A stretch of 64,000 nucleotides of DNA, from assembly GCF_031143425.1 (NCBI RefSeq), contig NC_090445.1, positions 1,581,532,049-1,581,596,048 of the forward strand. The letters run 5' to 3'. This DNA comes from Pleurodeles waltl. Its lineage: Eukaryota; Chordata; Amphibia; Caudata; Salamandridae. A model generated the notes under the pieces. It did not search any database, was not told the DNA's origin, and saw only the letters and a program-made list of their open reading frames with translations. Positions 1 to 10,130 of this stretch are shown here, piece by piece; the stretch's first letter is position 1, and every line of letters begins with the position of its first letter. A program made the position numbers and the translations under genes.

Positions 1-1290
1 GGCTTTTTCCAGGACTTTGCTGGGGAAAGGGAGAAGGTAGATGGGGTAATATTTTCCACGGGTTGGCAGATGGTTCCTTGAGGAATGGTTTGACTTCTGT
101 ATGTTTCCAGTCATCAGGAAAGATGGCTGTTGCAAGTGAGAAATTGAAGAGGGTGCTGAGCTTGCTGCTGATCCTGCAGCTTCCGAGGTTGAAAATGTGG
201 TGCAGGCAGAGGTCCGTTGCAGCTCCTGAGTGAATGGAATTCATGATGTTGGTGGTGTCCTGGGGTGCAAGCTGGTCCCATGAGGCAAGTCGGTGGTCTG
301 TGATGATTTCGGTGAGTGCATGAAGGAAGTTTGAGTACTTGAGCTGGGATTCGAAGTTCTTATAGATGTTCTTGTTCTGTAGTAAATTGGTGAGTCTGTC
401 ACAGTTCTTGGGAGGGGTGATGCTTTTTTCTGTGGCTGCGAGTTTGGCAAACTCTCTGACGATGTTGAAGAGCTCTTTGCTGTAGTTGGAACTGGACTTG
501 ATGCAGCTTTACTCTTTTTTTCTCTGTGTAGCCGGTGCAGAGGTTGAGGAAGGCCTTGAAGGTGATCCTGTTTGAGATATCCTTGTTTGTGCACCATCTT
601 CTTTCCAGTTACTTGCCTGCTTGGTGGTTCTCCTGTGTCTTCTGGAGCCATAACATTGGCGCAGTTGGTGATCAAGGAGTTGAAGTTCTTGAGAGCTTGG
701 TCCAGGTTTGATGCATTGGTAGGGCATGATGTGTTGAGGGCATCGACCCACTGGCTCTCTGATACTTTGCTCCAGCTGGGGTGGAGAGCACTGGGTGGCT
801 CGGTGGTGGAGGTTCAGGCGCTGGAGATGTTGAAGTGTACAATGAGTGGTCAGTCCAGGTGAGTTCAGTGACATCGCTGTATTTGATCCTATTGCTGAAA
901 GTCAAGATGGGGTCCAGAATGTGTCCTGTGTTGTGGGTGGGATCAGTGATGAATTAGATGAATCCTATGTTATTCATGCTGTCGAGGAGCCTTGTAATGT
1001 TGGCATCATTGAGTTCATCGGGGTAGAAATTCAGATCTCCAAGGAAGATGCAGATTTTGAAGTCAATGGCGAGAAGGGTGATGAAGTCAGGGATGACAGT
1101 GCAGAAGCTGGGGCATGGTCCAGGTGGTGTGTAGGCGAGGGTGCCTCTGATGGTGGTTACTCTGTCTGTTTGGAGTTTGAAGTTGAGGTGTTCAATGGTA
1201 TGGATGGTATCTCGTGTCTCGGTGGTGCGGTGGATGTTTTCTTTGTGGGTGGTCCCTCCTCTGGCTTTGTTGATGGGGTCTCAGTGTGTG
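1..1290 (-). mobile_element. Decayed L2/CR1-like LINE, EN-RT part (continues past window start)
   Basis: Read on the minus strand, this stretch encodes a broken endonuclease and the start of a reverse transcriptase, matching the better LINE at 42.5-46.1 kb segment by segment. Visible pieces in order are an EN segment with GDLNFYP-like text (FLGDLNFYPDELND, near 1040), TDPTHNTGHILDPI, ELTWTDHSLYTS, then NYSKELFNIV, NSIHSGAATDLCLHHIF and the pre-RT stretch FPSKVLEKA at the window edge. A stop codon falls just after the GFI stretch of EN and several frame changes are needed, so it is dead. The catalytic palm of the RT would lie outside the window. The 5' side breaks off abruptly near 1290 and resumes near 2580, which I read as one copy split by an insertion. 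Family assignment is by motif recognition only. Confidence 0.8.
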
Positions 1291-2579
1291 TTTTTTTCCC
1301 CCATTCAAAAATGGCGCCCAAACAACTAGTCCTTTTTCCACGCCTTAGGCCACTAAAAATAAAAGATGGACTTGCTAACTTACACTCTACTTATTACTCG
1401 TACCGCGTGTGTCTTTTTTTAAGACTCTTTCAATATGGTGCCGTAACTAGACGTCGATTCGGCAGGCCCGTGCAGATTCCTTTTTTACATTGTGAATAGT
1501 ATTTGGGTGAGTCTCACAAAACTTAGTTATGGCATTATAACTACCATACTAAAACTCTGTAATACTTTCCATAGGGGTAGTCCGCTAACCACACATTTTG
1601 AATGTTGTTTACAGGAGACAATAATAATTTCGAAGCTCAGTGTTAATTTAATAAATACCTATACATCAGCCAATAGTTTACTGAATCAGTTCCCTGTTCA
1701 ATACTTTTTCTGCAATAATGCTCTTTTTAAAAAAAAATTAATTTGTTCTGATATATCATCAAATCTTTCCTAGATGATTATACTATTTAGTTCTGACATA
1801 ATGATTTATGAATATCCAATGTATTCTTGCTATTGATGTGAGACATCTTTTTCTCTTTACATATAGACCATATACAACATTATGTTCTACTCGATATGAA
1901 CATTGTTTTGGTATGACTTTTCTTTGCTTCTGTTGAATATTATTAAGAGTACTTGATTAACTAATTTTGCGGGTTCTTTGGATATTCTAGTACTATTTAA
2001 TCTCACATTATACCTTAGTTTGATGTACCAGCACCACTGTCAATTCTACACTAATCCACTGACTGTTTAAATCTACAAGTTCTTATTTTCTCTGTATAGG
2101 TTTGCTTCTGATATTTCACTTAATCCTGACTAACAGGATAAGGGCTATAGGGAGCCAACACAAATCTTTACTCTTCTTTAAATCCTTTTTTCTTAAATAG
2201 TTGCCTTAAATCTGGGTCACAAGATGCACTTCTTGACGGTCCCCTTTGCATATAACTCTCACTATTCTCATGGAGTTTTGGGAATAATTTGCACTGATTG
2301 GTGAGAGCCCTGCATGTTTCTCACATGTCCCTAACCCATATTTACTTGGAAGGTTCACCTCAATAACTGACCAGCTCATTCTTGATTACTTGCAGCCTTC
2401 AGCAAACCTTAGGTGAACACACCTTAGAGGGCGAAACACGTGTCGGCCGTGTTCAGTGTGTAACCGTCAAGTTTCTTCAAAGATTGAAGATCACTGAATA
2501 AATTAATAAATATATTTGAATTACAATTAATGGACTGGAGGATCTTTGGATTGCTGATAAATTTGCATCATGCAGTACT
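1291..2579 (+). mobile_element. 1.29 kb AT-rich insertion splitting the LINE, possibly Penelope-like
   Basis: The LINE reading on the minus strand stops at YKNTE near 2585 and continues with DPINKARGG near 1280, adjacent residues in the intact relative, so everything between was inserted. The flanks share an imperfect duplication (tcagtgtgtgttttt on the left, tcagtgtttttgt on the right). The interior is AT-rich, has no long ORF, and contains gcgaaacacgtgtcggcc at 2430-2447 followed by an AATAAA-like tail region. The GAAAC..GUC arrangement recalls hammerhead ribozymes known from Penelope-like elements, but a clean CUGAUGA core is not present. The class is inferred and uncertain. Confidence 0.45.
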
Positions 2580-3320
2580 ATCTTCAAAACACTATATTCA
2601 GTGTTTTTGTATCTGTCTGGTGTCGCTGTGGCGATGTTGGGCGTGAGCCAGGTCTCAGTCAGGAAGACAATATTGGGTGTGAGGATGGTGATGAGGTTCT
2701 AGATCTCGGTGGAATGTTTGCAAAGCAAGCGTGTGTTGAGGAGGAGGCAGGTAAGTTGTTGTGAAGTATGTGCGTTGTGTTGATTGGTTCGCATGGTGGT
2801 GCATGACATGTTGGTGGGTGATTCGGTGATGCAGGAAAAGGAGCAGTGGACGCAGGAGAAAGGTCCTAGTGTGGATTGAGGGGAAGTGAGGCAGCAGCGG
2901 TTGTCATGGTGCCTGTGGTTCAGGGCTAAGAGTTCGGCAGTGTCCTAGCTGCGGGGTGTGGGAGAACCAGGGTTCCTGGGGCTAAGTGCAGTCCAGGTGC
3001 AGATGGGTGGAGATGGGATTGCCATTGGTACACCTTCAGATTGAAGTAAGTCCTGGGAGGAGTGGGGCACTAGGTGGCAGTGGATGGGGCTAGTGGGAGG
3101 CAGCAAAACAAGCAGGAGAAAAAGGAGGGAGAAAAATGAGCAAAAAAATGAAACACAGGCATGCACTAAAGGGAAAGGCACTAAGGCAAAGGAAAAAGGC
3201 ACAAAGGGTAAAGACCAGAAGAAGGAATAAACAAAGCACAAGGAGGGCAAGAGTTTGGCTGATCGGGGCCAACAGCAATATCTTGGTAGTCCATATTGAC
3301 ACTTTAAGTGCATTTCAAAA
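2580..3320 (-). mobile_element. 5' part of the same decayed LINE (5'UTR, N-terminus, start of EN)
   Basis: On the minus strand the sequence from about 2900 down reads GPFSCVHCSFSC, then CLLLNTRLLCKHSTEI, a stop, and FLTETWLTPNIATATPDRYK. These match GPFTCQSCKFSC, CILLNTRS and FLTETWM..PNIAIAIPDGYK of the LINE at 42.8 kb. The cysteine-spaced stretch upstream of EN is therefore conserved between the copies. The region above about 3000 is T/C-rich on the minus strand, like the 5' leader of the other copy. Stops and frame changes show it is not functional. The upper boundary near 3320 is approximate. Confidence 0.7.
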
Positions 3321-3920
3321 TTAAAACTTCAGTGTGGTAGAGCATCATGGAAATGTTTAGAAAGGAATACCCCCACTACAGAAAGATGACATGTCAATGA
3401 CAGTTTGTGCACTGTATATGAGCTAATTAACAATAAAAATAGTACATCATTTGTAGTTCATTAGTTTTGCTATGTATTATTGTTGCAACTCAGGATTTTG
3501 ACTCTATTATGATGCAAATCAATGTTTAATAACTGGAGATTTTAAACTATCAATACACATAGTTGTAAACTCAAAACTCCAGAGTTACAAAATGTGGCTT
3601 TTTTACGAGTGCCCCAGATTATTGTCTGGTATTTCCTTCTCCTCTCTGGTGTTACTAATATCCACATGGGGTGATGGTAACTCCAAGGGGAAGTGAGGGC
3701 AGAATACAATGGGATTATAAATTTTAACTTGAGGGCAGTGCAGACGGCAGCTTTAGGAGGGAGAGGAGCGGGTGGGAAGCACATACACACTCATTCTTTC
3801 ACACACGCACGCACATCCATTAACAACACTCATAACATTGAAACATTCACGCACGCACCAAACATTCATTTTAAAAGATCTCACACACACACCTTCAGCC
3901 TCGGAGGTCCCAGGAGGGTT
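3321..3920. other. No gene seen; CA-rich patch
   Basis: No coding or RNA gene is recognised. A degenerate CA/CACG-rich stretch lies at about 3781-3893. It leads directly into the hairpin cluster. Confidence 0.5.
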
Positions 3921-4385
3921 GGGACTGCTGCCTTCCCTCATTGGCTAACTTTAGTTCAGCCAATGAGGGAAGGCAGCAGTCCCAGCCTCATCCCAGAGTG
4001 GGATGAGGTCAGTGAGACTGCTAACCCCACCCCACTCTGTGATGAAGTGTCACTGATTGACACTCGCCCTGGGTGCTTCAGGACTTAAACCTGAAGCGCC
4101 CAGGTCGAAGTCAATGTGTGACGCTTTCCTCGTCACCCAAGGGAGGGCCTCGAGGCACCTTTGCTGAGTCGAGGAGGTCACGCCCATAGGAGCTGTGACC
4201 TCCTCAGCCCAGCAAAGTTCAGCTCAGTCAGTCAGGAGTCTGCGCAAATCGCGCATGTGTGCTCCTGGCTGCCTGACCTGAACGTGAAGAGTGTCTGTCA
4301 GGCTGACCTTTGCTCATCCTGACAGACACTCTTCATGAGGGGCAAAAGGTGGGGGTGTGGCCCCTCCGCCCTAAAGGGCGGGCCG
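3921..4385. repeat. Cluster of consecutive hairpins
   Basis: At least six inverted repeats follow one another. Arms: 3921-3946/3958-3983 (26 bp, perfect); 3986-3995/3999-4008 (10 bp, perfect); 4046-4052/4058-4064; 4068-4082/4090-4104 (one mismatch); 4159-4180/4196-4217 (few mismatches); 4285-4302/4318-4335 (18 bp, perfect). A GC-rich cgccct/agggcg pair follows near 4370. The arms are not copies of one another. I do not recognise the family; its design resembles the serial-hairpin elements elsewhere in this window but the sequence differs. Confidence 0.8.
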
Positions 4386-5048
4386 CGCCTGCATGAGGGT
4401 CCTCTGAAGAATGAGGAATTATAGGGGAATTTAGTAATTTTGATCTCACTTCCTATTTGTTTCCTTCATTTAGTCATGGTATTTCACCTTGAGACTCTGG
4501 TATTTTACCCAGAGCCCCCACCTGCATGTAGCAGAAGGAATCTTTAGGTGAAATTCAGTAGTTCACCTGTGATCCCCCAGGAACTGTAATTCAGATGGGG
4601 ACGGTAAATCCAGTTACCGACCCTATCGGGATTAAGAATTCACTGGTAATGAAGTCGGAGACGTTTAAGGCATGGGCAAAGTGGGATCAGGCCAAGAACC
4701 CCTGTCTTACAGGGGGAGCTGATAGAGCTAGCTCTGTTTTGCAGAGAGTCTTGCCCCGATTAACTTGAATAATCCTTAAACAGATTGTTTAAATACCGTT
4801 TTCCTTTCCTTTATTTCTAAGGTAGGTGATGTGTAAGAGTATATTACATACATTTGCAGAGAAATATTGCCGTTATGTTTCATGCAACCTCCATAAAAAA
4901 GTTTCTTTTAGATCAAAACAGGACCTCACATATGACAAATGGGAGGGTGTCACAGAGATTATTTGCAGTAATATTTGTGAGCTGCTGCTGTGTTATAATA
5001 TTGAAAACACACATCACTATCCCTGAATATTAAATGCAAGCACATTTA
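4386..5048. other. No feature recognised
   Basis: Unique-looking sequence with no ORF of note and no terminal repeats that I could pair. Confidence 0.4.
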
Positions 5049-5203
5049 GGCCCTCATTTATACTTTTTTGCGCTGCATTAGCGTCATTTTTTGACGCAAA
5101 AGTGCCGCAAACTTATAAAATACAATTGTAATTTGTATGTTTGTGCTGCTTTTGCATCAAAAACTGACAATAATGCGGCGCAAAATAAGTATATATCAGG
5201 GCC
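5049..5203. mobile_element. 155-bp foldback MITE with TTA duplication
   Basis: Ends ggccctcatttatac and gtatatatcagggcc form terminal inverted repeats, and TTA flanks both sides (5046-5048 and 5204-5206). The interior folds on itself through tgacgcaaaa-type and acaattgt sequences. A relative lies at 54010-54166 and a partial one at 37553. It has no coding capacity. The 3-bp duplication and GGCCC ends fit a PIF/Harbinger-type non-autonomous element (inference). Confidence 0.8.
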
Positions 5204-6891
5204 TTAGAATTTTGACGAGTGTCTCTGTGCACTGTCAGTGACCTGGTCATAGGGGGCATGAAAGAGCTGAAACTGGATCAAAAACTCAAAGCTGTTTTAA
5301 ACAGGGGGCCCCAAATACTTAAAATGTCCCTGAATGTAGCCCAAGCCTAATAAACTGAAGACTGCCTGAAGGGGAGGGAAGGGGAGGTTTTGGGCTATAT
5401 CTGAAAATGCTCACATAGAGCACAGTGTATAGCACTGAAAGAAAGTGAACGAGAATAGTGGGCTTGTTCTTTATTTGTTGCCAGACTTCATAGTTCTGCT
5501 TCTCTGCTCCCCAGTCTCACTAAGCAGTGATGCTCCAGTGAAGGTAATCTACTGTTGTTTGTCGCTCGTGTTCGTTTACATCGATTAATACACCAAAATA
5601 AATGTATCAGACATTCCAAATATTCACTGTGCCAGATCAGTCTGCCCTGTTACTCTTTCAACACTATTGAGAGGTATTTTGAGACAAAAAAAACAATTGG
5701 AGGACCCTTTTCTCCATTTTTCAGCTGTCATACACGGGTCAGCTGGTCATCATACTCTAATTTTAGGCCTTATAGAGGAAAGACAACTTCTTCAGAATTG
5801 GCATGACCAGTCCAGCATCTTTTTTCTTCGTTAGGGCAAAAAGTTGGAGGCCACTGTGCAGGAGGAAGCCACAGCGACGAAAAGCTGTGCTGTCCAGCAA
5901 AGGAGCGCGACTCGAGCCACCAACACCAAGATACAAGAATCTGTGGTGGGAAAGGAGAATTGGCCCGAAGCGGAGGTAAAGCTGACAATGCAACATAAGG
6001 TTAGATAGAAGACAGAGAGGTGGACTATCAAACCAGCACAAGGCGAGGCGCTTCCTCAGGATGTGCTGCAGGGCGCGCGCATGTTGTTCAGGGTTATCTC
6101 TCATCTGCTTCCTGTTGTGAGGTTACAGATAGCAAGTCTGACTCCTGTCTACGTGCAAGGATCTGCGCAAGTGGCCTGAGGTACCTTCCGCTCAGATCGC
6201 GAGGTGCTGGTTCTGCATGTGTGTGCAATGACCTTGATCGGCCGCTTAAGGTCTCTTAAGTGAGTTTAGAGAACTTGCTCGTCATTTCCGGCCTGCAAGA
6301 TGGTATTCCAATGAGTGTTTCCTTTCGAGATTTTGTCTGTTCCTAATGTAATAGGTTGTGTTAAAATTTTACAGCAAAGCTTTGTGATCACAATAATCGT
6401 GTCACTTTTTCAGCAGCTGTCATTTACATTAGCACATCTTTTGAGGTTTCCAAGTTGAAAAGGGACTAGGGTGAGATAAAGTGCTGCTTTACACTTATGT
6501 GCAGCTCTTCTGCATCAAATGCACCAATATTTGTGATTTACCTTATCACTTTATTGGTTTATTTGTGCTGTTTGTTTGCTGCTTTTAAAATGGCTGCCTC
6601 TGTGCCAGGATGGGGAGTATTTTTTCATCATAAGACTTTGACCCAGAGCAAAAGTGAGAAATACAGAGAAGGGAAAGAGGAAGAGGGAGAATAACCGGGA
6701 CGCTGCAACAAAGCCTAAAGTGGAAATGAAAAGGAACCGGCAAAGGTGAGATAGTGGGCCAACATCGTATAGTAGTGTACCAAAGTGGCGTGAAGAGGAA
6801 TCAAGGCTACGTAGCCTTTATATACGGCAACCCTTACATTCGGCAGCACCTGGGATAGACTCCTTAAGGAACACTTTGGGCACAGCACTTA
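5204..6891. other. No feature recognised
   Basis: No gene, RNA or paired terminal repeats were identified in these 1.7 kb. Short ORFs on both strands around 5770-6260 overlap one another and show no domain I know. Confidence 0.4.
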
Positions 6892-7585
6892 GGGCCAGAT
6901 TTACAACAAATTGGCTCAGTGTGACGCTGCGCCAAAATCAGCACCACTGCGCCAGTTTTGAAATGCAGAGATGCGTCGTATTTACAAGAATACAGAGCAC
7001 CCTTGCATATCCACCTGTGCCGGCGCTAAATTTAGCTGCCAGCGCAGGATTCCTTGCACCATACTGTAAGGTGGTCTCCGTTGAGGGGATTGGTTGTTTA
7101 TGTGCAGGAAGGTGTTCTTCCTGCACATAAACAATCTACAATGGCGATTTGGCAATTCTATGTGTGCTGTAAAGTGTAGCACACATACAATTACCAAACG
7201 TCATTTTTGATTGATTGTTTATGTGCAGGAAGGGACACCTTCCTTCACATAAACAATCATTAATGGTGGTTTTTCTCTTTCCATGTGTGCTGCAGAACAA
7301 AGCACACATAGAAAAAGCAAAAACAAGGAGAAATGAAAGCATTTCTCCTCGTTGCAACATGCTAATGCCACCCCTGGGGTGTTGCGGTGGAACGCCCACA
7401 TCAACACCCATTGCACGCTCCTCTGCCGCAGAAAACTGCGTTGGGGGGGGAAATATTTACAGTGCGACGTTACACTACAAAAAGTGGCTTAGCGCTGCCT
7501 TGTAAATATACGTAATGCACAGTGCCACCACAGCGTCACAAAAAGTGACGCTCCGGTGGTGCTATGGGGCTTGGAAATATGCCCC
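6892..7585. mobile_element. 694-bp palindrome-rich foldback element with TTA duplication
   Basis: Termini gggccagatttac and the complement of ggggcatatttcc are flanked by TTA on both sides (6889-6891, 7586-7588). Inside are two copies of one strong hairpin: arms 7094-7111/7117-7134 (18 bp, perfect) and 7213-7233/7238-7258 (21 bp, one mismatch), both built on gtttatgtgcaggaag. A further hairpin of the tatgtgtgct/agcacacata type follows each. The duplicated unit suggests growth by internal tandem duplication. A third copy of the hairpin is at 57134-57171 in another element. There is no coding capacity; the ORFs are palindrome artefacts. Confidence 0.8.
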
Positions 7586-7588
7586 TTA

Positions 7589-8193
7589 TTCTTTTGCAAA
7601 TTAATTACTGGGCCGATACTTCAGTTGTGCCTGAAGGACATTGGGTCTGCTTCTTCTCTGCACTGGGTTGCTCTGTGCTGCTTCAGCATCTGTACAAGCT
7701 AATTCTAAGGCTACTGAATAAGGTAAATATTTAGCTGCAGGATTGTTCCCAAGTTCAGCCTATGCCACTGTGAATAAGCTCGAATGTCCAACATCTACTG
7801 CTGGACTGGGTCCACCCAGCTAGGGCTTCATCTCTCTCTTCACTGAGCAAAGCAGTGAGTTTGAGAGCAATAAGATACATTGTATTAGTCATTTGCTAAA
7901 ATGGTCACCCGGGCCTCACGGCATGATTGGCTTCCTAACTAAGATTATGCATAACAGTGCATTAAGTGGAGGCCACTGTCAGGCTCTGAGTAGCTTCACC
8001 TATTTTATTGGCGATGGAGAGTACCAGCATACTAGCATGGGTGGGAAGAGATGCATTACTAGCAAGTCAAATGTACCAGTACACCTCTGTGGGAAGCAGG
8101 CACTCGCCGATAGTGACTATCGGCATACCCATCTCTTCATTTCACACACTGGACTTAGTCAAATAAAGCATGCACTGTGTATACTATCTGGTA
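7589..8193. other. No feature recognised
   Basis: No gene or repeat boundaries seen. Confidence 0.4.
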
Positions 8194-8414
8194 ACGACAA
8201 GATAGCTCAGTGAGTTAAATACTCACTGCAGATGTTTGTTGTGATTTCCTTCCAAGATCGATAAATTGAGAACCTTTAATTTGGGTAACATTCACATCTG
8301 TTATTTACAGTGTTTATAAATGCACACATTTTGGTGTGAAGCACTACTTGAAATAAGTTATTGCTATTGTTGCTCTTATTATTATTACAATTATTATTAT
8401 TATTATTATTATTA
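8194..8414 (+). mobile_element. tRNA-derived SINE with ATT tail
   Basis: The stretch gatagctcagtgagttaaat resembles a tRNA D-arm/A-box (TRGCTCAGTNGG type). About 90 bp further on, aatttgggtaacattcacat is shared, with small changes, by a second copy at about 42395-42415. It runs into an (ATT)n array at 8376-8414, which may be its 3' tail. The B-box is poorly preserved. Calling it a SINE rests on the A-box and the second copy. Confidence 0.55.
8376..8414. repeat. (ATT)n microsatellite
   Basis: ATT/TTA trinucleotides repeat across about 39 bp with one interruption (acaa). Confidence 0.9.
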
Positions 8415-10130
8415 TGGTGCTTATATTATTATTGTGATTACTGTGTGGGTGAGTGTCTATCATCAATTCCAATGAACTCCTGCATTTTTGCCATTTGGAA
8501 ATCAGCATATTTCAGTGGCCATCCTTATTAAGACAATGGAAAAATGTAGGACCTGACTTTTTCCATTCTCCCATAATTGAGTTCTCACCACATTAAACAT
8601 ATTATGAGATTTTACGCTTTATTATTTTTCTAAATATTTCACAAATACTATAGGTGGCCAAGTCCATGGTGATCCTTACAGGGCAGTAAATCTCATTTGG
8701 GTCAGACTTTGGCTTTAGTGGCCAAGGCAGTTTAACACTACTTGCAGTATGTAAAGCAGCACCACAATGCATATTGTGTAAATTAACAATTGCCATGCTA
8801 GTTTCCACTCATCCACTATATATGAAGCCCCGATTGCCATGCCTGCCTATGCTCCCCAATTTAAAAAGTACTATTTTATGCCAGTTTCCCCATTGCCTAA
8901 GGATGCAAAGCATTATTGCCAGCCGGCAAGGATGCATGCATGCTCCGTTCATCCCACTTACCCATCTCTTTTCAGCTCCAAACTCACATTTACTATCCAG
9001 GACCAAGTCAGTGTCAATTAAGGGCTGCTGGACTGAGGATGCCACAGGTGCCATAGGCAGACAACATCCTGTGGAACACCACCCAATACCACAGATGTAC
9101 GCACTGCTGCCATAGGACACACGGTTTTATGCCTCATTAGAAGGCCACATTGTGAACAGCTACAGTCACCTGACGAGCTGGAAATCCTTGCATGAAAGGG
9201 GTTCAAGCTCATGTGTGAACAACACACAGCTGTACTCCAACTAAATCTTCCCCAGGACATAGGAGGTGTGCCAGATGAGTTGCTGTCGGGGAGGAGACTG
9301 TAGGCAGAACAGACGGTCCAAAGACCCATTCGCCATTGCCCCAATCAACGCCAAGGCTACACCTTCCTCTACCTCTACACCCACGTGGTGCAAATTATTT
9401 AACTGGCAGCCCCTATCTTATTGCTACTCTGGCCACTCAACAATCATGCCCTTGACTGCATTATTACAAGCAGTGCAAGAGTGTACATGCACCATTGCAG
9501 GCACTGTACACTGCAGAAGCTAGCTTGTTATTCCAGACATTCATAAAACTGTTTTTTAAAAAGGTTGAGTCAGTTAGTGACTTAGCAGCTGAGAAAAGGC
9601 TGCTCGTCTGGTGAGCATGGTCTGTGCCTCTAATGGGCACTTTTAAGGCTGGATGGCTAGGTCTTCAAAATCTTAGAGGGAGTGGAGCTATAAAAATAAG
9701 GGCAGGGGATAATCTTCCTACAGAACCATTCATGTGAACCTAACAGAAGCCTTTTCCTAACCTACAAGGCTAACTCTCCAAAAGGACCTGGAAACTGTTT
9801 AGTTTCCAATGAAAACCCTCACCCACCAGGGCTACCCCTTGGTGGCATGCTTCATCATCAGGTACATCCCATTCTGCTGCAGAACGAGGCGTGCTACGAC
9901 CAACTGATTACGTGGGAGCACTTATTATGTACTCCACTATGATGGCATATGAATAGGAGTGGGGGTCATAAAAAAGCTAAAAATACCTGCCTCCTAGGAG
10001 AACCAATGTTTTAATACCTATTTTAGTGGCAGTATGATTAAAAGTGGGGTGAGTGGAAAGGGGGGTGTTATGTACCGGCCTTCCCAATATGAGGTCTCTA
10101 TGTTTCAAGCCTACTCCTAGGATTTTCATC
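8415..10130. other. No feature recognised
   Basis: ORFs on both strands around 8800-9520 (up to 113 aa) overlap and show no recognisable domain. No terminal repeats were paired. Confidence 0.4.

Noticed and set aside
846..1499. 217-codon plus-strand ORF
   Set aside because: Antisense to the decayed LINE endonuclease and runs into the inserted element.
3693..4088. 131-codon plus-strand ORF
   Set aside because: Covers CA-rich sequence and hairpins; the peptide is a reading of a simple repeat and palindromes.
8809..9344. Two minus-strand ORFs considered as transposase remnants
   Set aside because: No catalytic or DNA-binding motif found in either frame, and no terminal repeats bracket them.
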